NCBI GenBank assembly: GCA_037178975.1
Contig: JASJZH010000005.1
Location: 620,001 to 684,000 of the forward strand
Direction of reading: 5' to 3'
Length of the DNA stretch: 64,000 nt
Source of the DNA: Oscheius tipulae
Lineage: Eukaryota; Nematoda; Chromadorea; Rhabditida; Rhabditidae
The translations under genes and the position numbers were made by a program. The stretch's first letter is position 1; each line of letters opens with the position of its first letter. Below the pieces are notes generated by a model. That model had not been told where the DNA came from. It saw only the letters and a program-made list of their open reading frames with translations, and did not search any database. Shown in pieces: positions 12,174 through 22,835 of this stretch.

Positions 12174-12846
12174 TTGAACTTCCTGATGCTCACTAATCGC
12201 AGTTTTCAGCTGAAAAATTAAATATGAAAATGCCGCGGTGAAGTATAGCAGCCGATGGTTGTAAATCAGTATTGATTAGCCAGCAAAGAATCTAGCTGTA
12301 TGTTTAGATTGCTTCGTTTTGAAAAAGCGGGAAAGAAAAAATTTGATACTGTTTGGTTCCAATTTACGAGCCTCAAAATGCAAAAAGGTGCTGTTTAGTA
12401 AGGACGCCTGGAAATAAAGACTGGAGCGATAAAGGTTTCAATTAAGGGCTAGTTGTTTGCTCTCATTTGAGTAGGTCAAATAGGGCCTGGGTAGCGGGGA
12501 GCAAGAATAGATTTCGGGGTTGAGATAGACAACAGAGAGTGAGTAAGAAGACATCTGGTTCTCGTTAGGAGCACGAGGCGCTAATTGAAGGGAGTTATTG
12601 AACTAGGTGGGCGATCCAGAGGGAAACCTGTCTATCTGTCTCTATATCTCTCTGTCTCTCTGCTTCTCTTTATCTCTGTCTTTCTGTCTCTTTGTCGCCT
12701 CGGTAGAACCTCTCATCTCTTCGAGAACTTTGTTAATTGTTGGAACAAGCATTGTTTGGAAGAGTAATTAAAGTTTGCGCTATTTAAAAGAGGATTTTTT
12801 CTAAAAGTCCCAAAGTATTCGAAGCCATACAGTTCGTTCGTCCACC
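12174..12846. other. Intergenic between divergent genes
   Basis: Lies between the divergent receptor and PH-domain genes and so should hold both promoters. A CT-rich simple repeat occurs near 12630-12695. No other feature seen. Confidence 0.5.
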
Positions 12847-13668
12847 ATGGAAGGTGCCACTAGCAGCAGCAACAAGCTGACAACTGAAGATGCCAAACCA
12901 TTGATTTCGATGTGCTTCCAGAAGTCCAAGTCCTTCGATCAGATCGTCAATCTTCCGATCCGCGGACAATTCCTCTTCCACGAGGACGATATTCTCATCT
13001 CGGAGAGCCTCTTCTGTTACTGGAAGAAGAAGAAGCTGTTCTTCTCGACTCGCGGCCACGGATCCTACAGAGAGCTGGCGGTCACCTATGATGGACATCT
13101 CATCTGCTACACGGACAGGGCTGTGGGCTACGTACTCGCAATCGACGAGGCCATCTCGATCAGAAGTGCACCTGCTCAAGCCTTCTACGGACGAGTGAGT
13201 TCTGTCTCTGTCTCTAACCTTTCCACCGGCATCATTCAGAATCGCGTCGTCCTGACACTGAAGTTCAACTTCGGTTCCTTCTACATATACGCTTCCAACA
13301 CTCGGGCCTACGAATGGATGTCCGTCCTTCAACGAATCAACGTCGGCCTCAAGAGAAGTAACCCCTCAGACTGCTCAACCAAAAGCAACGACTCGCGACG
13401 TGTCAACTTTCAGCCCTCCATGGTCACGCTCTGGGAGGAGAGCTCTCTCCGAGTAACGGAACTTTCTGTCCTGGACTCGGAGACGGCCGCGACTCTCGAA
13501 GATGAGGAGAAGGAGATGATAATGAGCAAGGACGAACAGGTGGGACAGTTTGTGGTAGCTGTCCGCGACAGGATAGAGCGCAAGTCCAAGAAGATCTTCG
13601 AAAAGAAAAAGAAATTCCGCATACCGGACGGATTCGTTCAATACACAAAAACCAGGTACGAACACTGA
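12847..13668 (+). CDS. PH-domain protein, uncharacterised
   Basis: Two exons (12847-13194, 13240-13668) give 258 aa. The 45-nt intron is a multiple of three and has no stop, so retaining it would insert 15 residues. Residues about 55-155 look like a pleckstrin-homology domain: basic strand (CYWKKKKLFF), YRELAVTYDGHLICYTDR, and a last helix with the invariant tryptophan (YEWMSVLQRI). The C-terminal third is acidic, then strongly basic (KSKKIFEKKKKF). No catalytic domain is seen, so it may be a phosphoinositide-binding adaptor; that role is inferred. AATAAA follows the stop. Confidence 0.72.
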   Translation: MEGATSSSNKLTTEDAKPLISMCFQKSKSFDQIVNLPIRGQFLFHEDDILISESLFCYWKKKKLFFSTRGHGSYRELAVTYDGHLICYTDRAVGYVLAIDEAISIRSAPAQAFYGRVSSVSVSNLSTGIIQNRVVLTLKFNFGSFYIYASNTRAYEWMSVLQRINVGLKRSNPSDCSTKSNDSRRVNFQPSMVTLWEESSLRVTELSVLDSETAATLEDEEKEMIMSKDEQVGQFVVAVRDRIERKSKKIFEKKKKFRIPDGFVQYTKTRYEH

Positions 13669-13722
13669 ATACTAATAAATTGATGCAGTAAGTCAACTGA
13701 GATGAGTTTATTGGGTGCGCTC

Positions 13723-14044
13723 TTAGTGGGATGGGACAGTTCCATTTGGGGGAGGGGGAGGCAAATGACCTTCAGACGTTGTACCATTCTCAGATTTGTG
13801 TCCAGTGAAAATTTCGGATATCTTGTGTCCGGCGTTTACGGCTCCGTTCTTGACTGAAAGACGGTCTTTTTTTCTCTCTCTCTCACTTCCACTCACCTTG
13901 AGTAAAGACTTTGGAGAAGAAACCTCCTTCACCAGTGGTCCCATTCCCAGAAGGGGCTCCGGTCACGGCATCATCATGTCCATGGTGCTCTTCTGCACAA
14001 ATAGCCAAGGCCAAGACGGCGAAAAGTACTACCAGTGAGCGCAT
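13723..14044 (-). CDS. Small secreted protein
   Basis: Two exons (14044-13897, 13853-13723) encode 92 aa. The first 17 residues are a textbook signal peptide (MRSLVVLFAVLALAICA). The mature part is Gly/Thr/His-rich, with two NGTT motifs, HHGHDD near the start and PPPPP near the end. Only the two NGT sites stand out as possible N-glycosylation. I recognise no family. It overlaps no other gene and lies tail to tail with the PH-domain gene. Confidence 0.7.
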
Positions 14045-14447
14045 TTTCAAATGAGTGATGAGATCGGGGGAATGTTAGTAGGCGGATGTATTGCGGTCAA
14101 TTTTAATAGGAGGAAAACGGGGAAACGAAGCGGATCTAATTGGGGACCGGATTTTGGGAATATGGTCGGATTGGGGTGGATTACTTGAGTCAGTGAAAAT
14201 AGTTAGGCTTTGGAAGATTCGCGAATTGGGTATGTTAAGACAAAGATCGGAAAGAAGAGAGACAGGGACAGAAATTCCATTTCGCTAACCGACGCCTCAA
14301 CTTGCTCCTTATCACTCACTGTTGACTGCTCTATGTGACGAGGCCGTTATAAAACCCACTGCTCCCATTCTTATCTTTTCGAAAAATCTATCAGCCGGTA
14401 CCGCTTCCCGACAATCCTTTGAACATTATTCTAAGAAGCTAGCCACA

Positions 14448-15575
14448 ATGGACAAGTGTTGCGGCTACCGCCAGGATAACAACACCTACTTTCGGAAATG
14501 GCATATTACTGTAGGTTATCTCTTTTCCGAACAGGATGTGACTATTTCAGAAAGCAATCTATATAGCCTGTGGTTTGATGGCAGCTACACAGCTCTTTGT
14601 GACCATCTCATACCTCGGATTCCATGTTTGGTAGGATTTTCTTTTCGAATACAGTCGACCAATTCTATCAGGTTTTGGTTCATAACACTCGGATTTATCA
14701 TAGCAGCCAATGTTTGCTTCATATACGCTTTGAGGAGTCAAAATGCGCAGCTGATTAAAATTATGATCGTTTATCAGGTAGGGTAAGGGAAGAGAGAATG
14801 AGAGAGACAGAGAGACAGATAAACAGAGAGATAGAGAGACGAAGAAACAACTTATGATCCTTCAGGCACTTTTTGCCCTGGTATACATGGGTTCCACGAT
14901 CAACACGATCATCAACATTATAAAACCAATGGGATGGGGCTACTCTCACTGTTATACCACTGTACACAAAAACGGAAATGTTCACACAGACTGCACAAAC
15001 AGTAAGTTTAGTAGACAGTGACAGGGACAGTGACTGTCTTCAGGTATCCGAGTCCGGTCGATCATCTTCTTCCCTCTGTACTTTTTCTTCACCATAGTCA
15101 ACATTTGGTGCTTTTTCGTGCTCTGGAACTACTACAAGTACATGACCGGGGACAATAACAGGCAGCCTGGCTATACCCGAAGGCCTATGCCAAGTACTGA
15201 GGCTTCCAGACAGACAACGGTACCTCCGCCTCCTGTTCCCAGTCAACCGACACCAACTACTGGTACGGCGATGACTCCTAGCACTGTACCACCTCCGGAA
15301 ACTTACAGTCCCTATTCTGGGTGAGTATGGGGAGACAGAGACAGAGAGACTGGAGAGTTTTCAGAGCTAGAACCGTCTACACGACTGACGCCTCTCAAGC
15401 ATACAACAATCCAGCTGTGCCTACTTTTGGAGAGTACTCTTCTCAACAGAAAGGCTATAACATTCCCCAGCAGCCACCACAGCTGGCCGCCCCCGAACCG
15501 TCACCTTTCAACCCGAACTGGGACTCTGCCCCTCCATATAACCCTGCAAACAATCAGAACCTCAACAAGTGGTAG
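14448..15575 (+). CDS. Four-TM protein with Pro/Tyr-rich tail
   Basis: Six exons (14448-14510, 14551-14630, 14672-14777, 14866-15001, 15044-15320, 15365-15575) give 290 aa. Four hydrophobic segments occupy about residues 22-170, with a cysteine-containing extracellular loop between the third and fourth. The tail of about 110 residues is rich in Pro, Gln, Tyr and Asn (PPPPVPS, PPPETYSPY, APPYNPANN). The topology resembles tetraspan vesicle or lysosomal proteins of the LAPTM/MARVEL kind, but I cannot assign a family. Two early introns are about 40 nt. A fragment with a similar tail lies at 19.1-19.5 kb. Confidence 0.75.
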
Positions 15576-15685
15576 ACTAATCAGTTTTTTGAGTAAAGAC
15601 TATGTACCTCGTTTTGGACTCAAGCCAAAAATGCCAATGTAAGACGTTGTGGCATCAGTCTCGGCCCCAAAAAGTGGGTTTTCAG

Positions 15686-15955
15686 GTGTCACCCCCGTAC
15701 CATCTCTAGTCGTTCAATCCCCATATATACCGGGTGCAGCGCCTTCAAGTCAGCTTTCGGGCTCAAGTGATCGTGCCAGCGGCATCCCTAGATCATGATC
15801 GTTGTAGAATGAGTTTACCGAAGTAGCTTCGAGAATGGTCTAGGGAGAAATACTGCTTTTTGCAAGGGAATAGGGCTCTGGCTTGGCTTTTGTCAGGCTG
15901 ATGCCCTTTGTTCTGCCAGTGCTTTGAGACCACTGAATACAAGAATACAAGAGCA
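15686..15955 (-). repeat. Dispersed structured repeat, copy A (5S-like part)
   Basis: About 270 bp with a second copy at 62455-62716. Read on the minus strand, the distal ~120 nt resemble a diverged 5S rRNA gene (CGAAAGCT, then GGTATATATGGGG, then GGTACGGGGGTGACAC). The two copies differ at many sites, but two predicted stems are kept by paired changes (see findings). Could be a 5S-derived SINE, a diverged 5S gene or another RNA polymerase III transcript. Confidence 0.55.
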
Positions 15956-16227
15956 TTCCTCTTTGGAAATTCTATATCGCAACTCACGACAAACATCTTT
16001 CTATCTGTCTCACTCTCTCTGTATCACGTTGCAGTCAGTTAGACTCGGATTAGATTTTGAAAACGCTACGAAAGCAGCAGAGTGACTTTTACTGCAAGTA
16101 GCAAATAAAGTCAAAAGATAAACTGATTGACAAGAAAGGCAACAAAGATGCGATGTGAACCAACATACAAAGGCACAATATGATAACACCGAAGATTGAC
16201 ACGTTGTGAAAAATAAGGTATAGTAAA

Positions 16228-16260
16228 GCATGTGAGACAGAGACCAACTGTCTCACATGC
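16228..16260. repeat. Perfect 13-bp stem, 7-nt loop
   Basis: GCATGTGAGACAG at 16228-16240 is perfectly complementary to 16248-16260, with loop AGACCAA. It lies just 3' of the ten-exon gene and may be a 3'-end structure or chance. Confidence 0.6.
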
Positions 16261-16294
16261 AAGTTATACTGGAGAATCAAGCAGGTTACCAGTA

Positions 16295-18456
16295 CTACAT
16301 AGAGTACATGGACTCATGCAGTGAGTCAATTTCCCAACAGACCGGATTCTTTGAATTAGTCTGATACGAATATCCTTGGCCAATCATACGAAACCACAGC
16401 TTGAGCTCTCTACCACGGAACTCTGTCAGCTCCCTGTTTCTGTCCTGGCAGACATCCACCAGTCTTTGACGGCTTACCGTCATCTGAAGTCGATGCTGGA
16501 AAAGGCAGAAGTAGAAACTTACAAATCCAAGGAAGACATGTCCTATATCCATGGTCGGCTGCATGTCGAAGGGGACAAGGATGGAGACGGCGATCTGGGA
16601 ACAATGATTCCTTTGGAAGACAGAGAAACATACTTGAACATCGACATTGCTCCTTCTGACATCGTACAGCTGCTCCCTCACCCTTGTCATGATCGTAATT
16701 GGCAGCACCAATTGGTTGTACTGTTGGCCGATTTTGTATGTCACAAAGTCTCCAAGCTGAAACGAATTTTATAGTTTGAACCACACCCCGAATCACATCC
16801 AATTTGTAGCGGTCTCTGTCTTCAACAGTGACCATCAGTGTATCGTAGGACCATACGTAAAATGTGTCTTTCTCTTTTTTTTGTACGAGTCCGACGAAGG
16901 TTTGGCTTTCTTTTACCTTATCGAGCATGGTTCGCTGCAAGGAGTCATTGAAAAATGAAATTTTCGAAACTCACAGTAGGCTGCTTATGATTGGGTGAGA
17001 TCCACAACTGCTGAGCCAAAAGCTGATGGTCGCGCATCCAAGGCTAAAATCTTTATCAAATCTCTCTCTCTCTCTTCTTGTTTCTCTGTCTCTTTCTCTC
17101 ACATTCTTTCTGTTTACCAATCTCTCTGTCATTCTGTCTCCTTGTCCCTCTATTATTTCTCTGTATTTCTGTTTTCTTGTCTCTATGGCTTTTTGGAGTA
17201 CTTACAGTTGCGGCAGATTTACATTGGTCTTCCATGTGAGCCTCTGACAGAACTGTCTTTACTTCTCTTCGGAGAAAGTTCTTCGGATCCTCTTTGGGGT
17301 TCTGGAGGTAGCTGTCCAAGGAGAAGGAGATCTCGGCTGTTATCTTGTAGACAGTCTCCTCTTCAGCCCTCCTGAGACAATTCAAAGGATCTGCGACCGC
17401 CTGAACACGTTCTTAAAGATACAGACACGAAGAAAAACTGACATGAATTTCCGGTGACCAGAGAGTTTCCGGATGGCGCGGCTCGGCCTGCCACTCACCG
17501 TCGGGACCGCGAACATGCTGTTGGCCAATCGGATAGAGTTCCAAGTTTCGAGTCACGATAAAGACGGTGGCCTCAAAAGAGATGAATCAGCGAAAAAACA
17601 CGATTTTACCTCTATCGGACCGTGTCCTTTGACAGGAAAAGGATCAGATTTGGACGGCTTGACGTCGATCATATCGGAGTAGGAATTCTCCTGACTTCCG
17701 TAAAAAATGCAATACAAATTTAACAAACCTTACACCAAAATGAGAGCCATTTTCCGAGCATCTTTTCGGTGATGTGCGCCGGTCGACAGACGATGCGTAC
17801 CTCTCCTTGGTACAGAATGGCGAGCGTCTCTTCGTGGACATCCAAGACCAAAACATACTTGATCTCGTGTGTAATCCACGGCTTTTTGTTCTTCTTCACG
17901 AAAGTCTCGTACATATCGTCTAGAATACGACTGGGGTATCAAGATATTCTAAAATGGGACGAGAACAAATTTGAAAGCATGGCGTGCGAGGGAAAATACC
18001 CAATGACACCAGTATAATCAGCGAGAGTCGTGTTCCTTGGCCATCAAGATCACTAGGAAGATTGCAGTTCATGGGTACATTGAGCGTTTCCCACACATCA
18101 TTTTGGCCAGGAACCATGCAGCTGCCCTCAGAATCTTCTCGACTGGGAAGTTTGGAGACCGGATAGGGACCAGGATGGCGAGAGTCGGTTGTCAGGTTGA
18201 CGTCGGCGCTGGCTGGCTTTCTTGTATCCACAGAGTGCTTGAGTCGCCAATTCTCTCCATCGATTGTCCAGGGAAATTCGCAATCTCGTGTCCAGGAGTC
18301 AGAACGTACGCGATTGATGTCGTGCGGGTCGACGTGAGCAGCTTTTAATCTCCCAGAAGAGCTTTGAAGTTGGAAATTTGAAGTTGATTTTGATTCTTCC
18401 GGATAGTTTCTTGCCATCTTTAAGTCCAGACTATGTCTGACCTTAAGGTTGTTCAT
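16295..18456 (-). CDS. Uncharacterised ten-exon protein
   Basis: Exons in transcript order: 18456-18008, 17930-17729, 17690-17610, 17571-17499, 17390-17206, 17043-16975, 16934-16797, 16756-16634, 16594-16523, 16495-16295; all phases join, giving 530 aa. The ATG lies 23 nt after a TTAATTTAG acceptor, a likely trans-splice site. The N-terminal 150 residues are polar and probably disordered. The rest alternates beta-like stretches with charged turns: YVLVLDVHEETLAILYQGEV, FVGLVQKKEKDTFYVW and GDFVTYKIGQQ look like repeats of a small beta-barrel (OB- or S1-like) fold, which is only an impression. No catalytic motif, signal peptide or TM segment is seen. The join between exons 1 and 2 is the least certain. 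Confidence 0.6.
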
Positions 18457-18509
18457 ACCAATCTGATTTGTTTTCTAAATTAATTATACGCAAAGTGAAT
18501 GAAAATGAA

Positions 18510-18984
18510 TTACTTGGAGAAAGCGAGCAAGTCGTGGGTCATCTTCGTAAGTGTTCCGCCGCCAAAAACAGAACCATCGTTCCAAGCAATGAGCAGTCCG
18601 CTTTTTGGCGATTTCGAAGTGGCAGCCACCACGAAGACTTTCTCATCCTTCTTCTCCTCACGGTTCGGAACGTTCGTACGGGTAGATCGCAGGCGACACA
18701 GTTCATCTTTTAGGCGGACGACCAACTGCATTCTTCTGTTGTGTCGCTGCCTATTTTTGCCATCATGTCAAGCAAGTTGCGGGTTTTTGGCCCCGATCTC
18801 CTCCAGTCGATTGACGACGGTCTTTTTCCAGTGCGGAAGCGGATACTTGAAAATATTGTACAGAACAGAAAGTTCACTAACCATTTTATATCCGGCCTTC
18901 TCCAACTTTGAGTTGCGGTTGATGGCGTTCTGCCAAGCCTGGATTATGCGATCGTGGCAGGAAAGGCCCTGAGCTCGTTCTCTG
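18510..18984 (-). other. Coding-like fragments, model unresolved
   Basis: Two minus-strand open stretches look protein-coding: about 18984-18770 (HWKKTVVNRLEEIGAKN) and 18731-18510 (VFVVAATSKSPKSGLLIAWN), ending at a TAA. I cannot join them with a canonical GT-AG intron; a GC-AG join near 18780-18730 is possible. This may be a short gene, or an upstream exon set of the neighbouring ten-exon gene. Confidence 0.35.
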
Positions 18985-19059
18985 CAAGAATGAATGATTG
19001 CACCAAGTCTTTTTCGCCTATGATGTCTCCATCTTCTCCAACCTTCACCACCATCCAAT

Positions 19060-19516
19060 GGATACGATCAGGGTCCCGGTGGTTACCGTCCATCTCCCCC
19101 AGCTCCCACGTACCCTCCCGGTCAACCCGGTTACGGTATGGGACCATCTCAGCCCATGTAACCTCCCAATCAGCCTTCTCCTCCTCAACCACCTATCTAT
19201 CCTCCGTCTTTTGGTTATGCTCAGCCTCCTGCCCCGATGTACCCTTTCATTCAGCTAGGAGCTTCTCAACCAATGTACCCTCCCTCTCAATCCTCTTACC
19301 CTACCCCGAGTGGTGGCTATGTGACAGCTCCGGGCTCTGGAGGACCTTCTCATCCCCAACCACCTCCAGCCAGTGGCTATGTCATGTCTCCTGGTCCATC
19401 TATGGGTGGACAGTCTATGGTAGGATTATGAAGACATTATAGATAGGGAAAAATGGTTTTCAGACGCAGAACTTTGGAGACTTCCAACTGAGAAGAAGGA
19501 TGCACAGAGCGTGAGA
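19060..19516 (+). pseudogene. Pro/Tyr-rich tail fragment with in-frame stop
   Basis: The plus strand encodes a tail of repeats such as YPPGQPGYGMGPSQP and MYPPSQSSYPTPSGGY from about 19060, with a normal donor after QSM (19418) and a last exon at 19465-19516. An in-frame TAA at about 19158-19160 falls where a tyrosine codon is expected from the repeat pattern, and no N-terminal domain lies upstream. Probably the 3' remnant of a gene whose tail resembled that of the four-TM protein at 14.4 kb. AATAAA at 19562. Confidence 0.45.
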
Positions 19517-20540
19517 AGAGTGACGAGGATCGATGCGATATAGAGAGATCTCTTCACTAAATAAAGTTTTGACCTATCACACCATCATCTAGTTCAAAAT
19601 GCCCAAAAGTCTCTGTGTGTCTGAAGACTTAATTGCCAATTTGTTACTGTTACTTTACTTTTTGCAAGTGAAATTAAATTCGAGCCAGTTTGGAAGATGC
19701 GTCATTAGGAGAACACTGCTCCTGTCAGGGTAGCTTAAGGGCATTAGCCAAACTTGTCTCTTCAAAAGAGCCCATAACTCTAACGATTCAACACATAACA
19801 CCATCGAATCAGCCCATAAAAAGGCCAAATCTCTTTAAAAGAGCCTATAACACCAACGATTCAGCCCATAACATGTCTTTCTATATTTCTGTCTTTACAT
19901 ACCTAGTTCAGCTCTAAACATATGATCCCAGGGCAAAACTGTCAATATTGATATTGATACTATTGACTCGGTGGAGCCGATCTTCTTGAAAATCCTGGTT
20001 TTGGTTCTCCGTCTCTGTTACGAGGAGAAAAGATCAAGAAGTGGGTCATCTGAAATTACTGATTAATAGTTTCCAGACCAATCCACGCTATCTGTTAAAG
20101 GGACATTGCGGGTGTATGGGTGTCCTGGGGAACGCATTTTTGATTTTAAATTTTGTGCGAAGATTTCAAAAATCTTGGATTTTAATTTCTTTCCGCATTT
20201 TTCGACTGTTTTGATTAATTAACTGTGATTTAATTGAAATTTAATTTTTAATTTGGCAGCCTCTGTAAGAATGTGGAGCTCGTTTGGGTTTGTGGTTCTG
20301 TCAGGTTGCCTGTCCAAAAATGAAAATGGCAAATTGACAGAGACAGGACGACTGAGACTGGTATAACTGAGCATGTAGCAATTGACACTATACAGAGTGC
20401 ACCAAAATTATAGCAACTCAGAAAAACCATCGTATCTAACAGAGAGAAAGAAAGGCAGAGAGACAGAGTCTGCAATTTCAGAGTTTCAGACAGATCAGTC
20501 ACGTCAAAACAACGACTACACGGAGAAGAAGAGCATTGCT
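19517..20540. other. Intergenic with short imperfect tandem repeat
   Basis: At about 19765-19880 units of the type AACGATTCAGCCCATAA recur together with TCTTTAAAAGAGCC. The remainder is AT-rich with no gene seen. Confidence 0.4.
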
Positions 20541-22487
20541 ATGGTATGTATTAGAAAAAAAAAGGTTTCTTTTTGCCTGAAAAGACATACAAACATTGTC
20601 TGAAAAGCGATGGTATATAGGTCTGAAGGTCATTCAACTGTTTTGCCTGATTGCTCCCCCTTTCAGGAACCCACCGACTTCCGTGATTTCTTTCCTGTCC
20701 CTCGACGAGCAGCTGTCGATCTCTTGATTAAACAGAAGGAATGGCCTGTGCTGAAGGAATTTATCAGTCAAGAATCTCAAGACGTTCAACAGGCCTTTGA
20801 AGTTTTAAAGAAAAGCGTGGATACAAATGATGACAGCAACTTTAATATTTCCGGCATTGCTAATCTTCACATTGCCGTTCGTCAGGGAGATGAGAAACTT
20901 GTTCAATTGCTGATTGATAAAGGAGTCGATGTAAATGGCAAAGAGGGCACATATAACTACTCTCCTTTGCATGTTGCTACCTTAATTGGTCGCATTAACA
21001 TGGTCAAGCTTCTCCTTTGGCATGGAGCCATCGTCGACGGTTGCAGTCATATTCTCATCACCCCACTGTACCTTGCTGCCCAAGAGGGACATGGTCAGAT
21101 TGTGAATACACTCCTCGAGGAAGGAGCTTTAGTCTCTTCAGAGGATAAATATGAATCTATTTTCGACAGTGAAAACATCGATCACGCCACTCCGTTGCAC
21201 GCCGCTACCCTTCATGGACATCATCTGGTCTTGGAAATGCTCATCGCTGCAGGAGCTTCGGCCTCTTCAAAGAATAAAGATGGGTGGACTCCTTTACATT
21301 TTGCTGTAGAACGTAATCACATTAAATGTGCCAGGACCCTGCTCAAGCATCGCGCGCCGATCGATGCCGAAACTGTGTTCGGATGTACTCCTCTTCATCT
21401 TGCTGCCCAGGGTGGTCACGAACGAATGGTAAAGCTTCTACTCAATGAGAATGCTGATCTTAATGCTTGTGATTGTGACGGACAAACTCCTCTTCATATC
21501 GCTTGTAGAAGAGATATGATCAAAGTTGTTAAAATGCTGCTTCAATACAAGGCTATGATCGAAGTCACCGAAAAAGGTGGGATTGGAGCTTCGATCTCTT
21601 CAAAGGATAAAGATGGTTGGACTCCTTTACACTGTGCTGCCCGAAATGGTCATGTTGACATGACCAAGCTTCTCCTACAAAATGGAGCTATCATCGACAG
21701 TGAAGATGAGGATCACGCCACTCCACTGCACTTTGCTGCTCAAGAGGGACATGGTCAGATTGTGAATACACTCCTCGAGGCAGGAGCTTCGGTCACTTCA
21801 AAAAATAATGGTGGGTGGACTCCTCTACATTTTGCTGTTGAGCATAGTCACGTTGAATGTGCCAGGACCCTGCTCAAGTATCGTGCGCCGATTGATGCCG
21901 AAACTGTGAGCGGCACTACTCCTCTTTATTTTGCTGCCCGGGATGGTCATGAACTAATGGTAAAGCTTCTACTCGACGAGAATGCTGATCTTAATGCTTG
22001 TGATTGCGACGGACAAACTCCTCTTCATGTCGCTTGTAGAAGAGATATGATCAAAGTTGTTAAAATGCTGCTTCAATACAAGGCTACGGTCGAAGTCACC
22101 GACAAATATGGATGGTCACCTCTTCAATTAGCTTCCTGCATAGGTGCAATCAACTGCGTCATTTATCTCCTTGAACGTGGTGCTAATCCGAACAGGACAG
22201 CCAAAGAAGATTACACTGCGCTACATATCGCTACGCATGCTAAGCACGCCGATATTGTCAAAATCCTCATCCAATATGGAGCCAATGTAGACGCCCGTTG
22301 TATCGTTCTTCACACAGCACTACACATTGCCAGTTTTAAAGGATACGTTGACATTGTAACTCTTCTCCTACAAGCTGGCGCCAATCCTAATAGTGCGAAC
22401 GAGTTCAATGAGACTCCTCTACAGCTTGCTCGGGCAGAAGGTCACAACGGAATAGCGGACATTCTAGTGACATATGGAGCCCGTTAG
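20541..22487 (+). CDS. Ankyrin-repeat protein
   Basis: A first exon ending in ATG (20541-20543) joins in phase to a single 1,821-nt exon (20667-22487), giving 607 aa. The frame is also open upstream of that ATG, so the true start could lie earlier. After an N-terminal region of about 65 residues, roughly 14-16 ankyrin repeats run to the C-terminus (GWTPLHFAVE, GQTPLHIACR, GADPN-like turns). No kinase, death, TM or other domain is present, so a protein-interaction role is all that can be said. Two internal blocks are near copies of each other (about 21085-21590 and 21744-22120). The almost intronless structure is unlike its neighbours. Confidence 0.85.
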
Positions 22488-22629
22488 ACGAACAAACATC
22501 CAACAACAACAAATAAAAAATCATGTTTGTATATGTTGCAGTTCAATATGGTAAAACTGCATATTAAACGTTCAATATGCAGTTTTACCAGATTTTGCAA
22601 TTTTCTTCATTTTTATCTATTTTTTTGCA

Positions 22630-22835
22630 AAGCAGAAGGTTTCCTGTACCTGGCAATCGTCCTCCTCGTCCACAATCAGGCTACTCAAGTGGAGACAGAA
22701 GGCTTATCGCAGCTGATCCTCGTCTCGTTGGCCCTGTCGTAGCAGCTATCGTGCTCCACACAGGCCAAACTGACTGTCTTGTAGAGCGACGTCTTGGGTC
22801 CTGGTCAGCAGATTGGCCAGATCCCTGTTCTAGGA
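22630..22835 (-). pseudogene. Secreted phospholipase A2-like fragment, broken
   Basis: The minus strand shows the sPLA2 active-site pattern around CVEHDSCYD, followed by a Cys-Asp pair and, in another frame, FCLHLSSL and further cysteines. Two lesions are visible: a TGA at about 22804, where the calcium-binding loop glycine would be, and a one-base loss at about 22700 that shifts the frame right after the Cys-Asp pair. Introns could explain one lesion but I find no matching splice sites. Decayed gene rather than a functional enzyme. Confidence 0.55.

Larger units (their letters stand above)
15576..16294. other. Intergenic, tail to tail
   Basis: Between convergent genes. Contains repeat copy A and the short hairpin at 16228-16260. 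Nothing else seen. Confidence 0.5.
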
